From Symsagittifera roscoffensis (lineage: Eukaryota; Xenacoelomorpha; Acoela; Convolutidae), in assembly GCF_963678635.1 (NCBI RefSeq), contig NC_087064.1, positions 27,198,189 through 27,258,188 on the forward strand: a stretch of 60,000 nt of DNA, read 5' to 3'. This document shows positions 1-10,661 of this stretch, piece after piece. The notes beneath the pieces were generated by a model, which saw nothing but the letters and a program-made list of their open reading frames with translations, was not told the origin of the DNA and did no database searches. Every line of letters begins with the position of its first letter. Within the stretch, counting starts at the first letter, position 1. Made by a program: the position numbers and the translations under genes.

Positions 1-216
1 CAAGTCAAGAATGCCATAGAAGCCGAGCCCAGGAATTCTCTAGAAATAAACTATGAGAAAGCAGCGGCGGAGGCCATCAACAAAGTGAAACAAGTCCTAG
101 CAACGAAAGATATCGAGCAACGACTAAAACAGGAGATCGAAAGGCAGATGTTGAACGAGACATTAAGTAGGTCAGTGCCAATGCCAGAAGCAGAACTGGG
201 AGCGACAAAGATTTGA
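1..216 (+). pseudogene. Gag C-terminal linker remnant
   Basis: Reading frame 1 is open from the window edge to a TGA at 214-216. The translated residues align with the helical, Lys/Glu-rich stretch between the zinc knuckles and the protease in element 2 (shared pattern around NYEKAAAEAINKV versus DYKAAAKDALNRV). The next block at 235 is in the same frame, so the TGA is a single nonsense lesion rather than a true protein end. No catalytic residues are expected here. Confidence 0.7.
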
Positions 217-234
217 AATTGCAAAACTCTAAAA

Positions 235-1536
235 ATGGTGACTGGTAAGCCATTCGGCATAACAAAAATCGGAGCCAGGATAATGTCGATAATCATTGTG
301 GGCGGCCACGAAGTAACGAGAAACCTGAGTGAACCAAGCGATCAGACGACAATGCACATTGATGGGTACGCAGATTACTTAAGTGCAATACGTCCGCAGA
401 CAACTTCTAGAGCCTTGAGAGCACTACTCACAAGAAGTGGTAGCAAGTCAGTACGCGTCCAGAATAGGTACACGGAAGCCTATGGTCCACATGATTTGAT
501 GTTAACTATAGATGGAATAAACATCTACACGAACACTATGATAACATGCGACGAAGACCTAGCCGGACAGATCTACGTGGGCAGGGAAGAACTGAAAAGG
601 AGATTGATTGGACACTGTACCATGTTGGAAGAGGATGCAATGCATATCGGTACAGAAGCGGTCGTATCGGCACACGTGCTTGACATAAATGGCAGCAGGA
701 CTCAGTTACGCGGGTTACTGGACACGGGAGCGATCTTAAGCGTTATACCAATCGAAACTTGGGAGCGAATGAGCTTCAACAAAGACGATTTGATAGACTC
801 GAGATTTCGGCTGTCAGCTGCAAACAAAGGGGCACTGCTGGTACTAGGCAGGACCCCAATAATAGCCTTAAATTTGGGGAAACGCAACCTGTGGATGAGC
901 TTTCTTGTGGTGGAAAACCTAGATGAGTCTGACCAATTCATTTTAGGCAGTGACTTCATCAGAAATTTCGATGTAACAATTGATCTAAGCAATGCCATGT
1001 TCAGGATTCGGAATTCAAAAAGGAAGTACGTAATTAAACCGGTAAATTTGATAATGGCGAATGAAAATAAAGCACCGGTATTCTTGAGTAGGAGGGTGAG
1101 GCTGAAAGCAAACAAAGCGGCAATTGTAAGCTTGCGAATGAAAAATTATGAGGAACTAAGTGACGGCAAGCAAGTATGCATAGTCTCAAATCCAAATAGT
1201 CAAAGCGCTGATGTCTTAGGAAGATCCTTCTCGATAACCAAGAGCGTTCTCTGCGTCAGTGTCTTGTTGAATACTCTTTATGTACCAATCATAATCCAGA
1301 GGGGAAGGAAACTGGGATACGCTTTACCCAAGAAAACTCGATATGAAATGACTGAAAACGTAAAAGAGAATGAAGTTCTTGATTGCCCCAATCATAGGGA
1401 CAAAATTTTTATCTTGGGAAAATTAAAGAAAATAAAAGATTCATCAGGTCTTGTGAAATCACTTAAGTCAGAGACAGACGATGGACTTTCGAGCTGTTCA
1501 ATTTTCACGGAAAGACCCACACTAGAGAAAATGTAA
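235..1536 (+). pseudogene. pol: Retropepsin (aspartic protease) region of element 1 pol
   Basis: This 433-codon open stretch continues the Gag-Pol frame. The retroviral-type protease signature LLDTGAILSVIP is intact at about 712-747, followed by the usual flap and ILGSDF motif (about 940-957). The first ~150 residues and the last ~150 match element 2 on both sides of the protease. It ends in a TAA at 1534-1536 placed where element 2 reads through into the RT block, and the following block is in the same frame, so this is a nonsense mutation. The family cleaves the Gag-Pol polyprotein; here it can no longer be made as part of one. Confidence 0.85.
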
Positions 1537-2373
1537 ATGGATAAACCAGTTTTACCTGAAATAGAGCACTTGAGGGGCAAGGTAACGGATGAACAGCTCG
1601 AAGCCATCAAGGACGTTCTAGAGCGGAATGAGGACGTTTTTTCGAAACATAAGGCAGGCATTGGATGTTGTAATTTTGTCGAACATAAAATAGAGCTTGA
1701 AAAGTCGGCGGTGCCGCACAGGGAGGAAGCGAGGCGTTTGAACTCACACAAATCGGATGCATGTAGAAAAGAGATAGAGACCTTACTAGAGTATGATATG
1801 ATAGAACCATCCAAATCACCGTGGGCGTGTGGAGTGGTGATGGCTAAGAAGAAAGACGACCAATTGAGGTTTTGTTGCGACTTTCTGTATCTGAACTCCG
1901 TCATGCTGAAGGATGCCTATCCCATACCTACGATTGATGAGAGCCTCTCAAAGTTGGGGGACGCAAAATTTTTTACGACTCTTGATTTAGGATCAGCTTT
2001 CTGACAGGTTCCACTGAGGAAGCAAGAGTTTACCTGCGAGCTGGGGCTGTTTCAATGGAAGAGGATGCCCTTTGGACTTTGCAATGCCACGGCTACGTTT
2101 CAACGATTGATGGCACACGCATTGATAGGTGTAACGAAGAAATACGGCAACCTGGTGATGTGCGACGTAGAGGACGTGGTAATTGCGACACCGACACTAG
2201 AGGACCACATCGATCGACAAGACGAGGTGTTTGCCTGCATGAAGAGATCGGGACTAAAATGCAAGCCATCAAAGTGCGAAATACTCAAGGACTCGATTAA
2301 ATACCTGGGGAGGATAGTGGACAGACATGGCATCAGACCAGACCCAGATAGAGTAGAAGCAGTTCTGACGTAG
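1537..2373 (+). pseudogene. pol: Reverse transcriptase palm/fingers remnant
   Basis: RT signatures are readable in frame 1: FCCDFLYLN, DAYPIPTIDE, FFTTLDLGSAF and MPFGLCNATATFQRLM. A Trp codon is TGA at 2002-2004 (element 2 has W after LGSAF). An in-frame deletion then removes about six residues before CELGLFQW. The catalytic YVDD of element 2 reads DVED here (about 2164-2175), so one metal-binding Asp is lost and polymerase activity is not expected. A second Trp codon is TAG at 2371-2373. The frame then changes before 2400. Confidence 0.9.
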
Positions 2374-2399
2374 AATCGCCAAAAACGGAACATTAACTG

Positions 2400-3086
2400 A
2401 TGAGTTTCTTGGGTTTTGCGAACTATTACAGTGAGTTCATTAAGGGCTATGCGGACAAAGTGTACCCGATGCAACAACTGATGAGGCAAAAGGGCAAGAA
2501 ATTTACGTGGAACAATGCGGCAGAAGAGTCATTCCAGAGAATAAAGAAGAAGTTTTGTCAAGCACCGGTGCTAGGGATGCCAACGGAAAAGGGAATGTAC
2601 GTGCTGGACACGGATGCGTCGGTAGTAGCAATTTCTGGCATTCTCCATCAAGAGCAGGAATGGAATGGGAAGACAGTCTTGAGACCAATAGCATACGGGA
2701 GTAAAGTTTTGAGTGATACGGAGATGAAGTATGGGGCGCCCAAAGCAGAGATGTTCGCAGTGGTTACCTGTGTCGAAAAATACAGGGGATACCTAGGTAG
2801 CGAGCCGTTCAAGCTACGAGTCGACATCAGGGCACTCAGTTGATTGAAAACGTACTCAATGGATCAGAGCTTCATAGGGAGATGGATAGTTCGCCTGGAT
2901 GGATACAACATGATAATTGAGCATAGGACGAGAGACAAACATCAAAATGTCGATAGCTTGAGTAAGATGACGGAGTTCTACGAGAGACAGGAACAGAGGG
3001 AGGCAGATAGGCCAGAAATCAAAGATGGCTTCTCCTTCATGGATAAAGAAACGTATGATAGTCTGAAACGGGAAAAGCATAGATAG
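2400..3086 (+). pseudogene. pol: RT connection and RNase H remnant
   Basis: Frame 3 carries the RT thumb motif SFLGFANYYSEFIKGYA, then the Ty3-type RNase H beginning VLDTDASVVAISGILHQEQ (about 2600-2656) with the first catalytic Asp kept, YGSKVLSDTEMKYG and KHQNVDSLSK. A Trp codon in the RALSW motif is TGA at 2841-2843; the frame is otherwise open to a TAG at 3084-3086. About one kilobase of otherwise well preserved coding similarity to element 2 suggests moderate age. Confidence 0.88.
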
Positions 3087-4257
3087 ATGAGGACAAGAGG
3101 AGATTACTCGAGAAACTTGCAGACGATAAACCCGCGGTAAAAGAAAAGGGTAAAGAGGAACGAGAGGTCACGATATTGAGAAGGAATGATGCGGATGGTA
3201 GCGAGGACTCCTTGAAAGAAAAGAAACCCGATGGAAAAGAAGTCGTGCAGTCATTGGTTGAGAGAATCCCTGTGGTGATTACTTCAGCGGAATATGGTCA
3301 GGAAGAAGAAGGTGGCATTCAATGAGGAGGCTAAACACCTTGGGCTGAGTCAAGAGTCCGGGGAGTGGCCCATTGCAGAGGAAGATGCTGAAGAACAAAA
3401 TTTGTCCGCGGAGTGTGAAGAATGGGATGAAGACTCAGAGAAGAGCAGCGATGACCAAGATAGTCTATGCATGATGTTGGCAGAAGAGACGATGAGGCAT
3501 CGCGACAGGGAACTACAGACGGATCCCTCCTCAGGAACGTTCAATTTGGATCCGCAGGAGGTGCGCGGAGATGAAAAACTTGAGAAAATTGCAGTATCAA
3601 GGAAACCGTTCAGGGAGCTATCATGCAACTTGAATGTCGGAACACACCTGGTGCCAGAAGATGACAGGAAGGTCTTGAGGAGGATAGTTTGTGTCAAACT
3701 GAAAGATGACATCCACAGTCCCGGAGAAATGAATGGTAAAATAATGGCACTGAAGGAACACGTCAAGGCGAGATATAGGCTGTCGGATCTGATACGAGCC
3801 CAAAAGAATGACAAGCTGACGAGCGACCTCTCCAGGTGGATCCGGGTGGGAGCCAATAAAAAAGGGGACCTGGAAGAAGACAGCTACAAGATCTTGAGCC
3901 AGTTCTACAAGGAGAGAAAAGATTTACTCTATCACACAGCTGATGGGGTGGTAGCATGCATGAGAAAGGATGAGGAGAAGATACTACACAAGCATAACCT
4001 GAACATACTACCACAGTTGTACCAGACGGAGGTGTTATTGAGATCGCACGGTCAAATGGGGCATCAGGGGATAGACAAAGTGCCACCGAGAATACTACAC
4101 AGGTTTGATTGACCGGGATTAAGAAAGGTCTGCGAGAGATGGGTGAAGGCATGTCTGGCATGTCTACAGGTAAAAGACCCACGGAAGTTGAAGTTCCCTC
4201 TCAAGTCCGTTGAGAGCTCAGAATTCAACGAGGTTGTGCAGATAGACCAGAGAGACA
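3087..4257 (+). pseudogene. pol: Acidic linker and integrase N-terminal zinc domain remnant
   Basis: The 3294-4112 stretch (frame 3, 272 codons) is acidic, then matches the pre-integrase region of element 2: KMEEDTHQ/KLKDDIHS, KARYRLSDL.RAQ.ND and DKGDLEEDSY. It ends with HGQMGHQGIDKV, the two His ligands of the integrase zinc finger, and a Trp codon turned to TGA at 4110-4112. The frame continues with the two Cys ligands (CLACL, about 4150-4165). At about 4246 the sequence jumps from QID, the first catalytic Asp region, straight to ERQNRTL-like sequence, so the integrase core is deleted. Segment 3087-3293 is the decayed end of the preceding linker. Confidence 0.82.
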
Positions 4258-5594
4258 GAACAGAACGTTGGTGAACATGCTGAGGGTATATTGCTCGAGA
4301 TACATGACAGACTGGTATAAATATCTGTCGCAAGTGGTAGGGGCGTACCATAGCACGCAACACTCCACAACAGGAATCAGTCCCTTCATGATGTTAACGG
4401 GCAGGGAGAGAGCAATGCCCCTAAAGTTCTTTTACCCAAAATACGAAGGGAAAAAGACGTCGCCTCAAGCTTATGTGAAGGAAGCAGTCAAGAGACAACA
4501 GGAACTAAACAAGCTCTGCAGGAGGAACACGGCGCAAGTACAAATGAGGTAGCGGAAAAAACATGATAAGAAGATACTTCAAGCTAAACTGTATGCAGTG
4601 GGCCAATACGTCTGGGTGTTCCAGAATGTTATACCTCCCAAGGGGACGAAAAAACTACTCAAGAAGTGGCGAGGACCGTTCATGATTACGGAAGTACACC
4701 AGCAGGGACGGTTCTACCGCTTGAGTACGGGGCGAGCAGCGCATTGTGAAAATCTGAAGCCTCATGTCCCATCTCCGGAGGACTGGTGCGTACCGCAGAA
4801 TATGGAGGGACTAGAGTACCAATTGGTAGAGCCAGCATGCGAAGTGAACGAAAAAGGCACCAGAGAAAAGAATGATGGCAACGAGGACGTGAGCATGGAC
4901 GATAATGAATAGATAGAAGCAGGCTCATACGCGGAATCTTTTGCGGAAGAAGACTGGAATGACCCGGAGCAGGACGACAACAGCAGGAACCAGGCGTGGC
5001 AATTGCAGACGGACAGGCATGAGGTACAATAGGTACGGGGATGACTTCTTGATTGACAAGATACAGCCTGACGAGTTAAGCGAAGAGTTACTAAGTGTGG
5101 GCGAATTAGTGGCCGACGATGAATGGCAAATCATCAACGATAGCAAACACTACCCGCAGGAAGACTACTCCACACCAGAACAAGAAACAGATCTGGAGCA
5201 GAGCGAGATAGAAAGGAGGGAAAACACAAACTTGAGAATACTAGAGTGGATGCGCGACGTCAAGAGCAAAGGAGATGAAGAGCAAAGCATCCAGCAGGTC
5301 GACGTGTCAGCAGAAAAGCACGTGAAAACGGAAGATCCCCTCTTCGGTTGGGCAGCAACCGACAGGCCGCTCGAGATACCGCCAGATAATTTAGAACCAG
5401 CATCGTCGACGGGGACGTCGAAAAATATTTTTGACCGGGGAGTGGGGGTAGGACTTACCCACACCAAAAATTTGATGATAAAGAAACTCAGAGAAGTGAG
5501 AGAGACCAGTGGGCTGGAACTGGATGAGGAAGAGACCGAGCCTACCATAGGACGAAACTTCAAAACAAAATTTGAGATACCGCGATCTGTATAA
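4258..5594 (+). pseudogene. pol: Integrase C-terminus (GPY/F-like) and acidic Pol tail remnant
   Basis: After the core deletion, 4268-4552 encodes the end of the integrase core (NMLRVYCSRYMTDW, HSTTGISPFMMLTGRE). Then 4598-4912 holds the KKWRGPFMITEV motif typical of the GPY/F chromatin/DNA-binding module, and AAHCENLKPH. In-frame TAG stops at 4550 and 4910 sit where element 2 has Gln. After a frame change, 4941-5594 encodes the low-complexity acidic tail and the block RGVGVGLTHTKNLMIKKL, almost identical to element 2 and therefore probably under constraint when the element was active. Confidence 0.85.
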
Positions 5595-6006
5595 CGGCGC
5601 GATCTGTATAACGGCGGACATGAGCTTTAAATCGAGACTAGAGGCCGAATTCAAGAGAGAATATCAGAACCTGGAGTTTCTATTTAAACAGAGACCGGGG
5701 TTGGGAGGAATGAATGCGCTTCCCCCATCAGCTTCACAAGTCCCGGGTAAATACCTGTGCTTTCTGGTAACGAGGATCAATGAAAGGAACACGATAGATC
5801 CTGAGCACGTGATGTTGGCGCTAACAAGGCTGACAGAATTCATGGTCGAAAGAAGGATAATGGAGGTCTCGATAACGGTTTATGACCCAAATAGGGGCAA
5901 GTTGAGTTATAAGGTGAGTTATAAGGTAAGGGATTTATACACCATCCTACACGTGGTCTTCGCAGAAACGGAGATAATGTTACACCTACACAAAAATACT
6001 ACTTGA
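5572..6006 (+). pseudogene. Macro-like (TARG1/OARD1-type) domain at the end of Pol, element 1
   Basis: The 144-codon frame contains CITADMSF...FKREYQNLEFLFKQRPGLGGM, YLCFLVTR, HVMLALTRL and ITVYDPNRGKL, colinear with the C-terminus of element 2 Pol. The succession 'xADM..., FK.kFg, K.G.v..L, yyLvT, L..sL..l, l.vPr...g.L, v...iF.....v.vY' is that of TARG1-type macro domains as I remember them; no search was run. Two short local duplications (GCGCGATCTGTATAAC around 5580-5610 and AGTTATAAGGT around 5905-5925) disturb it, the first near the frame change joining the tail. It ends at TGA 6004-6006. Confidence 0.6.
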
Positions 6007-6430
6007 GTATCGCCTGAGTTACGGGCGGACAATGGAGGTCTCGAGTTAGGGACAATGGAGGTCTCGAGTTAGGTACATAGGGGCGCGAGTCAGGTAGACG
6101 GATTTTAATGTAATTGGCAAGAAATAATGGTGCTGAAACACGAAATGAATCTGCATGCTCTTAAAACTTACAATTGAACTATTTTTGATGATGGGATAAG
6201 GTTTTAAACACAATGATGGGGGCTTAGGTTAGGCACAGGACATCTCGGTCTAAAAACTACGTTTTATTTTCAGATAGATTTGCAAAATTGAGTTGACGAC
6301 CTAGCCGCACTCATTTAAAAAGAAAAAGAAGATCCTGAACAAGTTCACGATCTGCAGCATTTGAAGGGAGACGTTTCTCAATCTCAAGTTGGTTGGTAGG
6401 GTAATTTTCAAGTTGGTTGACATGTGAGAT
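6007..6430 (+). other. Non-coding spacer between Pol and third ORF of element 1
   Basis: About 420 bp with no coding frame. A short direct duplication (ACAATGGAGGTCTCGAGTTAGG, seen twice around 6030-6072, with a related piece at 5864) lies just after the Pol stop. Element 2 has a spacer of similar length (406 bp) at the same place, so the gap is an ancestral part of the family layout. Confidence 0.6.
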
Positions 6431-7096
6431 CATCTGAAGATTGTGACAATTGCAGATCGTTTTTGGAAATCTATGCCTGCAGCGCTCAAGAGACCTACGC
6501 TCGATGAACTATACAAACGCTTGAGATATCTGGACTACATCCAAGTCGAAAAGAGGATGGCGGTGATGTTGAACGCCATCCTAAAGTTAGAGGCGCAGGG
6601 TGAATGCAGTGAATCAGCGACAGAAGCTGTTTTGATGGTTGGCTACACAACGGAGGGGATATCCAATCAAGAACAGACCAGATGGTTGTCCTGAAATGTG
6701 GATAGAGGCGTGAGGGGATTCGACTTGGTGAGGAACCCTGGCTTGAGCAACAACACAGAGTATGGCGCTGGAGAATTTCCGCTCCCCGCCAGACCGCCAG
6801 CGGGGCTCGCGGCCCAATCCACGAGCAGGCCGTCGTCTATGATACGGTCTCAACGGACAGAGGAGGCATATCCGGACCTCAGTAGCTTGAAGAGGGAACT
6901 AGAGAGGGCAACGAGGGAGAAAGACAAAGCGAACCTTGACAGGGATAGCGCGAAGTTTGAGAGGGACCAGGCAAACCTGGAGAGAGATCAGGCGATCCGC
7001 GAGAGGGATCAGGCGTGGCGTGATCTCAACAAGATCAGAGGAAGTACCAGCAAGAACAGAGGGTCCGCGAGAACGAAGCGAACTGCGAGCAGCTGA
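6431..7096 (+). pseudogene. Third-ORF N-terminal domain and coiled coil, copy 1
   Basis: Frame 2 encodes a helical domain matching the first ~130 residues of the giant ORF of element 2 (shared pattern LDELYKRL...VMLNAILKL...TEAVLMVGYTTEGI...GFDLVRNPG...GEFPLPARPPAGL). It is followed by a coiled coil built of seven-residue repeats of the type ERDQANL (about 6890-7030). A Trp codon is TGA at 6692-6694; copy 2 still has TGG at this site, so the lesion post-dates the duplication. Near 7040 the coiled coil shifts to frame 1, where it continues as YQQEQRVRENEAN. Function of the domain is unknown. Confidence 0.72.
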
Positions 7097-7968
7097 AGTC
7101 GGAGATGGAGAAGCTTCAGAGAAGACAACGAGAGCTCGCGAGACAGAAAGAAAACAGGACAAGGACAACAGAGCCAGCCGCCACAGCATCGAGACCTGAA
7201 TCTCGTATGGAGGTGGACGAGGCTCCTAGGCCCAGCGGCCGGTTCAACTTAGACCGGGCGACCCAGGAGCACATGAATGAGGGGCTGGAGGTGTGGATAC
7301 CACCCGAGCCATTACCCTCTGTGCACTGTCTGGATACGCAATCGATACGAACATTGATGGAGGTCAAGCTCCCAGGGTATACCCCTAGTTTAACCACGAG
7401 CAGTAGCCAAGCTGGGTTGATTTCATCACGTCTCAAGGTACTGCAAGACAGGTTACAGTCGAGAGCCCGTGGCGATTCGGTGAGGGAAGGGCGACCTCTT
7501 ACTTGGAGGGACCATCCAGTTAGGAGCGTGACAATCGCGAGCTACAAGAAAAATAAGGATGGTGCATACCACAGGCACAACCGAATGTACTGGACGGCAG
7601 CACAGCGGGCCATGAGGGATTGTTTCCATGAAGCGGCCTGGGCTGAATATTTCACTCAACCTAGGATACCGGATGGTGCAGTTCACCTGATCATAGGGGA
7701 CAGCTTGATAAGGGTGCTGACGCGGATCCAGTCACAATGGCAGGTGGGGGCCTTGACTTTTTCTGGAGCTGCGACGCCGCAGATGTTCGCGTCTCTGGAG
7801 ATGTTGGATATGGTGAAGATGTACACGGTCACTCTGATGATGGGTACCAATGAGGTGTCTAGAGGAGAGTCAAGGAAGGTGATGAGGTTGCACGAGAAGA
7901 TGAGTTGTATCCTTCAGGAGCTGAGGATTTGGTTTGATCCCGCAATACTTACCATCCGGTATACTCAT
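7040..7968 (+). pseudogene. Coiled coil plus truncated SGNH-esterase domain
   Basis: Frame 1 carries the rest of the coiled coil, a linker and an SGNH/GDSL hydrolase-like start: HLIIGDSLIRVL (block I Ser, about 7682-7717), FSGAATPQ (block II Gly) and MMGTNEVSRG (block III Asn, about 7840-7869). The C-terminal DxxH block is missing because the second copy of the N-terminal domain begins at 7969. The same arrangement is complete in element 2 (residues 405-575). SGNH proteins are usually esterases or lipases; this copy cannot be active. Confidence 0.75.
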
Positions 7969-8601
7969 CATCTGAAGATTGTGACAACGGCAGATGGTTT
8001 TTGGAAACCTATGCCTGCAGCGCTCAAGAGACCTGCGCTCGATGAACTATACAAACGCTTGAGAGATCTGGACTACACCCAAGTCGATGAGAGGATGGCG
8101 GTGATGTTGAACGCCATCCTAAAGTTAGAAGCGCAGGATGAATGCTGGAAATCAGCGACAGAAGCTGTTTTGGTGGTTGGCTACACGACGGAGGGGATAT
8201 CCAATCAAGAACAGACCAGATGGTTGCCCTGGAAGGTGGATGGAGGCGTGAGCGGATTCGACTTGGCGAGGAACCCTGGCTGTAGCAACAACACAGAGTA
8301 TGGCGCTGGAGAATTTCCGCTCTCCGCCAGACCGCCAGCGGGGCTCGCGGTCCAATCCACGAGCAGGCCGTCATCTATGATACGGTCTCAACAGACGGAG
8401 GAGACATATCCGGACCTCGGTAGCTTGAAGAGGGAACTAGAGAGGGCACAGAGGGAGAAAGACAAAGCGAACCTTGACAGGGATGGCGCGAAGCTTGAGA
8501 GGGACCAGGCAAACCTGGAGAGAGATCAGGCGATCCTCGAGAGGGATCAGGCATGGCGTGATCTCAACATGATCAGGGGGAGTACCAGCAAGAACAGAGG
8601 G
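7969..8601 (+). pseudogene. Third-ORF N-terminal domain and coiled coil, copy 2
   Basis: Near-identical direct copy of 6431-7063 at an offset of 1,538 bp, fused in frame behind the truncated SGNH domain so that 7105-8697 stays open for 530 codons. It preserves the Trp codon lost in copy 1. The similarity stops at AACAGAGGG (8593-8601), and what follows is unrelated to the end of copy 1. Confidence 0.8.
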
Positions 8602-8797
8602 CACTGTGCACATGAAAACTTGAAAACTGTGCACATCAGTAACAATTTAGCTAATCTATCTCACTCTCTCTCTCTCTCTTTCTCCTCAGCACGCTGAACG
8701 TTGCCCCTCAATCCAAGCGGCCTTATGCACTTAGACAGAATTCAGTCTGAGCTAAGCATGTCAACTGAGCTGTACACCTTATAAACTGTTTGAACTC
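8602..8797. other. Junction DNA between elements 1 and 2, with CT microsatellite
   Basis: About 200 bp with no coding content. An imperfect inverted pair TGTGCACATGAAAACTTG / AAAACTGTGCACAT (about 8605-8637) is followed by a (CT)n run at about 8662-8688. It could be host DNA or the remains of the 3' end of element 1. Confidence 0.5.
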
Positions 8798-8872
8798 TGT
8801 AACATTCGCCCGGAAGATACATATCGACGGATAACAAAACTAAGTCTTAAGACGACTGGCTAGCGTCTAAAC
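8798..8872 (-). repeat. 75-bp extra LTR-end fragment
   Basis: TGTAACATTC...GCGTCTAAAC at 8798-8872 repeats the first 75 bp of the LTR that starts at 8921, 123 bp further on. Between them is a 48-bp filler: about 20 bp of it (TTTATCTGCGATTACGAAC) is the reverse complement of a stretch inside the LTR near 9581-9604, and the last 12 bases (TAAAAACATACA) also precede the other LTR at 32568-32579. This looks like a reverse-transcription or integration template-switch product. Confidence 0.75.
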
Positions 8873-8920
8873 TTTATCTGCGATTACGAACAACTTGGTT
8901 GTTCCACATAAAAACATACA

Positions 8921-9842
8921 TGTAACATTCGCCCGGAAGATACATATCGACGGATAACAAAACTAAGTCTTAAGACGACTGGCTAGCGTCTAAACAGAGC
9001 TTTGCATGTTTTTCACCGTCTCTACCAAGCCAGTACTTTTCGGTGGTCTTTCTTACATCAGGCTGACAAAAACGCTACTGTTCTCCGGCTTCGACCAGAA
9101 CGCTCAAATTAACTGAATTACATGCAAAATTAGTGAGCTCATGGCTGGGTCTCTGTATCCCCAGACCACGAGGTCACTCCTAAAAACAGGGCTACTACTT
9201 ATCATATTACTATTGTTTTTGTTCAGTAGATAAAAATCATCATCTCCATCGAAGATGGATCAACCCTTTCCCCCCAACTCCTAGCACCTCATCCTTGTCA
9301 AAACTAATCAAAATATCAGTTAAATTCAAGTCAGGACATGACAGGATGCTAAAAGTTTATGTGAGTTAATAAAAGTTTCCGTCCCGAGACCCTTCCGGAT
9401 TCTTGAATCCGCCGAATCAAGCTCCTTAATCTTGATTTCTTGCTAATCCGGAAGGCTGGTTCTCACCCTTCACCGTTGTTGGCAACGGCCTTGCAACTAT
9501 TGTAGCAGCACAATAGTTGCAACTCGGAACGTTCTCTGCTATTCTGTAGTTCGTTGTCGTTTTCCAATCTCGATTTTCGTACTGTTCGCAATCGCAGATA
9601 AAAGTTGTTCTGTTTCTTTCTGCTATTTTAGCCAAAATGGCCGTTTTAACATTTCTCAGAAATGTTACGTCATCACTTCGAAAATTTAAAATTTAGAATT
9701 CCAGAATCTTCTAGCCTTCACCGTTTGGCCAATCATTCAAATAACGTCCTTATCCGTTCTAAATCGCCAATTCGGAAGGTTCACTGCTAAAATCCTGAAT
9801 TCTGCAGAGACTGCATTTTGGCCATTCTGGTCGAATGTCACA
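8921..9842 (-). repeat. 3' LTR of element 2
   Basis: Matches 32580-33501 base for base except three positions (C/T in CCACGAGGTC, T/G in GAAAATTTAAA, G/A in TATCCGTTC), and matches 37207-38128 with one. It starts TGT and ends ACA. It contains a long hairpin at 9391-9455 with arms CCTTCCGGATT / AATCCGGAAGG and a nested TTGAATCC.../GAATCAA pair, related to the motif array in the leader. Similarity ends at 9842, where the internal region begins. Confidence 0.93.
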
Positions 9843-9844
9843 TA

Positions 9845-9855
9845 CTCCCCGGACA
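9845..9855 (-). promoter_or_regulatory. Candidate polypurine tract (plus-strand primer) next to 3' LTR
   Basis: On the element's sense strand TGTCCGGGGAG lies two bases before the LTR start TGTGACATTC. A G-rich purine run at this position is where LTR elements prime plus-strand DNA. It is shorter than typical. The same 11-mer occurs four more times inside pol (20601, 23088, 23154, 23220). Confidence 0.45.
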
Positions 9856-10661
9856 GTCCGGTCAATGTCCTCATTGAATCGCGCAATGTTCTAAATGGTT
9901 ACAGTGTCATCGAACAGAATTTACAAAATGCACGAAATTACTTTTACCTACGTCACATCGACTCACTGCAGAATATAAATGGCATCATACTACATCACTA
10001 TAGCCTTCAAATTCTTTCATTAATCTGCACATTGAGGATATGACTTAAGATAAAACATATTTTCTGACTTCCAGTGTCAATATCCCGATTGAAACTTTTT
10101 CTCCTAGATTTAAAAGGTGTTGGCTTGCAGGACAGTCCTGCCAACCAACAAGCTAAAATTATCCTACTATTCTCCTTCCCTTCGGAAATCTTGCTTGTCT
10201 ATTGTCCTGAGTATTAAAACCAAGAGACCTTGTGGTTAGAAAGAACAATGCAACAACCTCCCTCCTCAAGAAGTTACTCAAGTTTTTCATGTCACCACAA
10301 AGTGATCAGTCTTCCTAAGTGATTAAAAACAATCATGCAGGCTGGAATATTTAAATATACTCTTCCCTCAAGCCTTTCTAAATAAATAATAAGTGAGTGT
10401 CTCTAAAGCCACTTCAACTAAAACCAAAATGCAAATTTATAAATGCAACAATTTCCAAACTCAACTTAAATGTTTCAGTTTTCAATTACAACTTGGTTGC
10501 TTGGTTTCTCACTTGAGTTTTTCACACACATAAAACAATTCTGAGTTTTAACTTTTCCTCATCATCCCTTTGTTCTCTTTTTTTTTGTCGTTTAGAAGTT
10601 CTAAAACTTCTAAATTCTTCTAATTTTCCTTCTTTTTGCCTCTTGTTTTCTCGACCATTCA
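9856..10661 (-). other. 3' non-coding region of element 2
   Basis: About 800 bp between the third-ORF stop and the LTR, with no long frame. It includes an inverted pair around GGACAGTCC at 9850-9860 and CAGGACAGTCCTGCC at 10129-10143, and AT-rich sequence with a pyrimidine run near 10570. Nothing else recognised. Confidence 0.6.

Larger units (their letters stand above)
6431..8601 (+). repeat. 1,538-bp tandem duplication inside element 1
   Basis: CATCTGAAGATTGTGACAA begins at both 6431 and 7969, and GTACCAGCAAGAACAGAGGG ends at both 7063 and 8601. The constant offset of 1,538 bp means no net indels between copies. The first unit is complete (633 bp of repeat plus 905 bp with the SGNH domain); the second contains only the first 633 bp. 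Confidence 0.88.
1..8697 (+). mobile_element. Element 1: degenerate Ty3/Gypsy retroelement, 5' part outside window
   Basis: Colinear remnants run in order: Gag tail, aspartic protease, reverse transcriptase, RNase H, linker, integrase zinc finger, integrase C-terminus, acidic tail, macro-like domain, then a separate ORF with a coiled coil and an SGNH esterase motif. Each block has a clear counterpart in element 2 on the opposite strand, so the two are members of one family. It is dead: in-frame stops, at least four frame changes, loss of the RT active site and deletion of the integrase core. Gag and the 5' LTR lie left of the window. No 3' LTR of its own was identified; the 3' end at about 8.7 kb abuts the LTR of element 2, so the true end may be lost or displaced. 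Confidence 0.9.
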
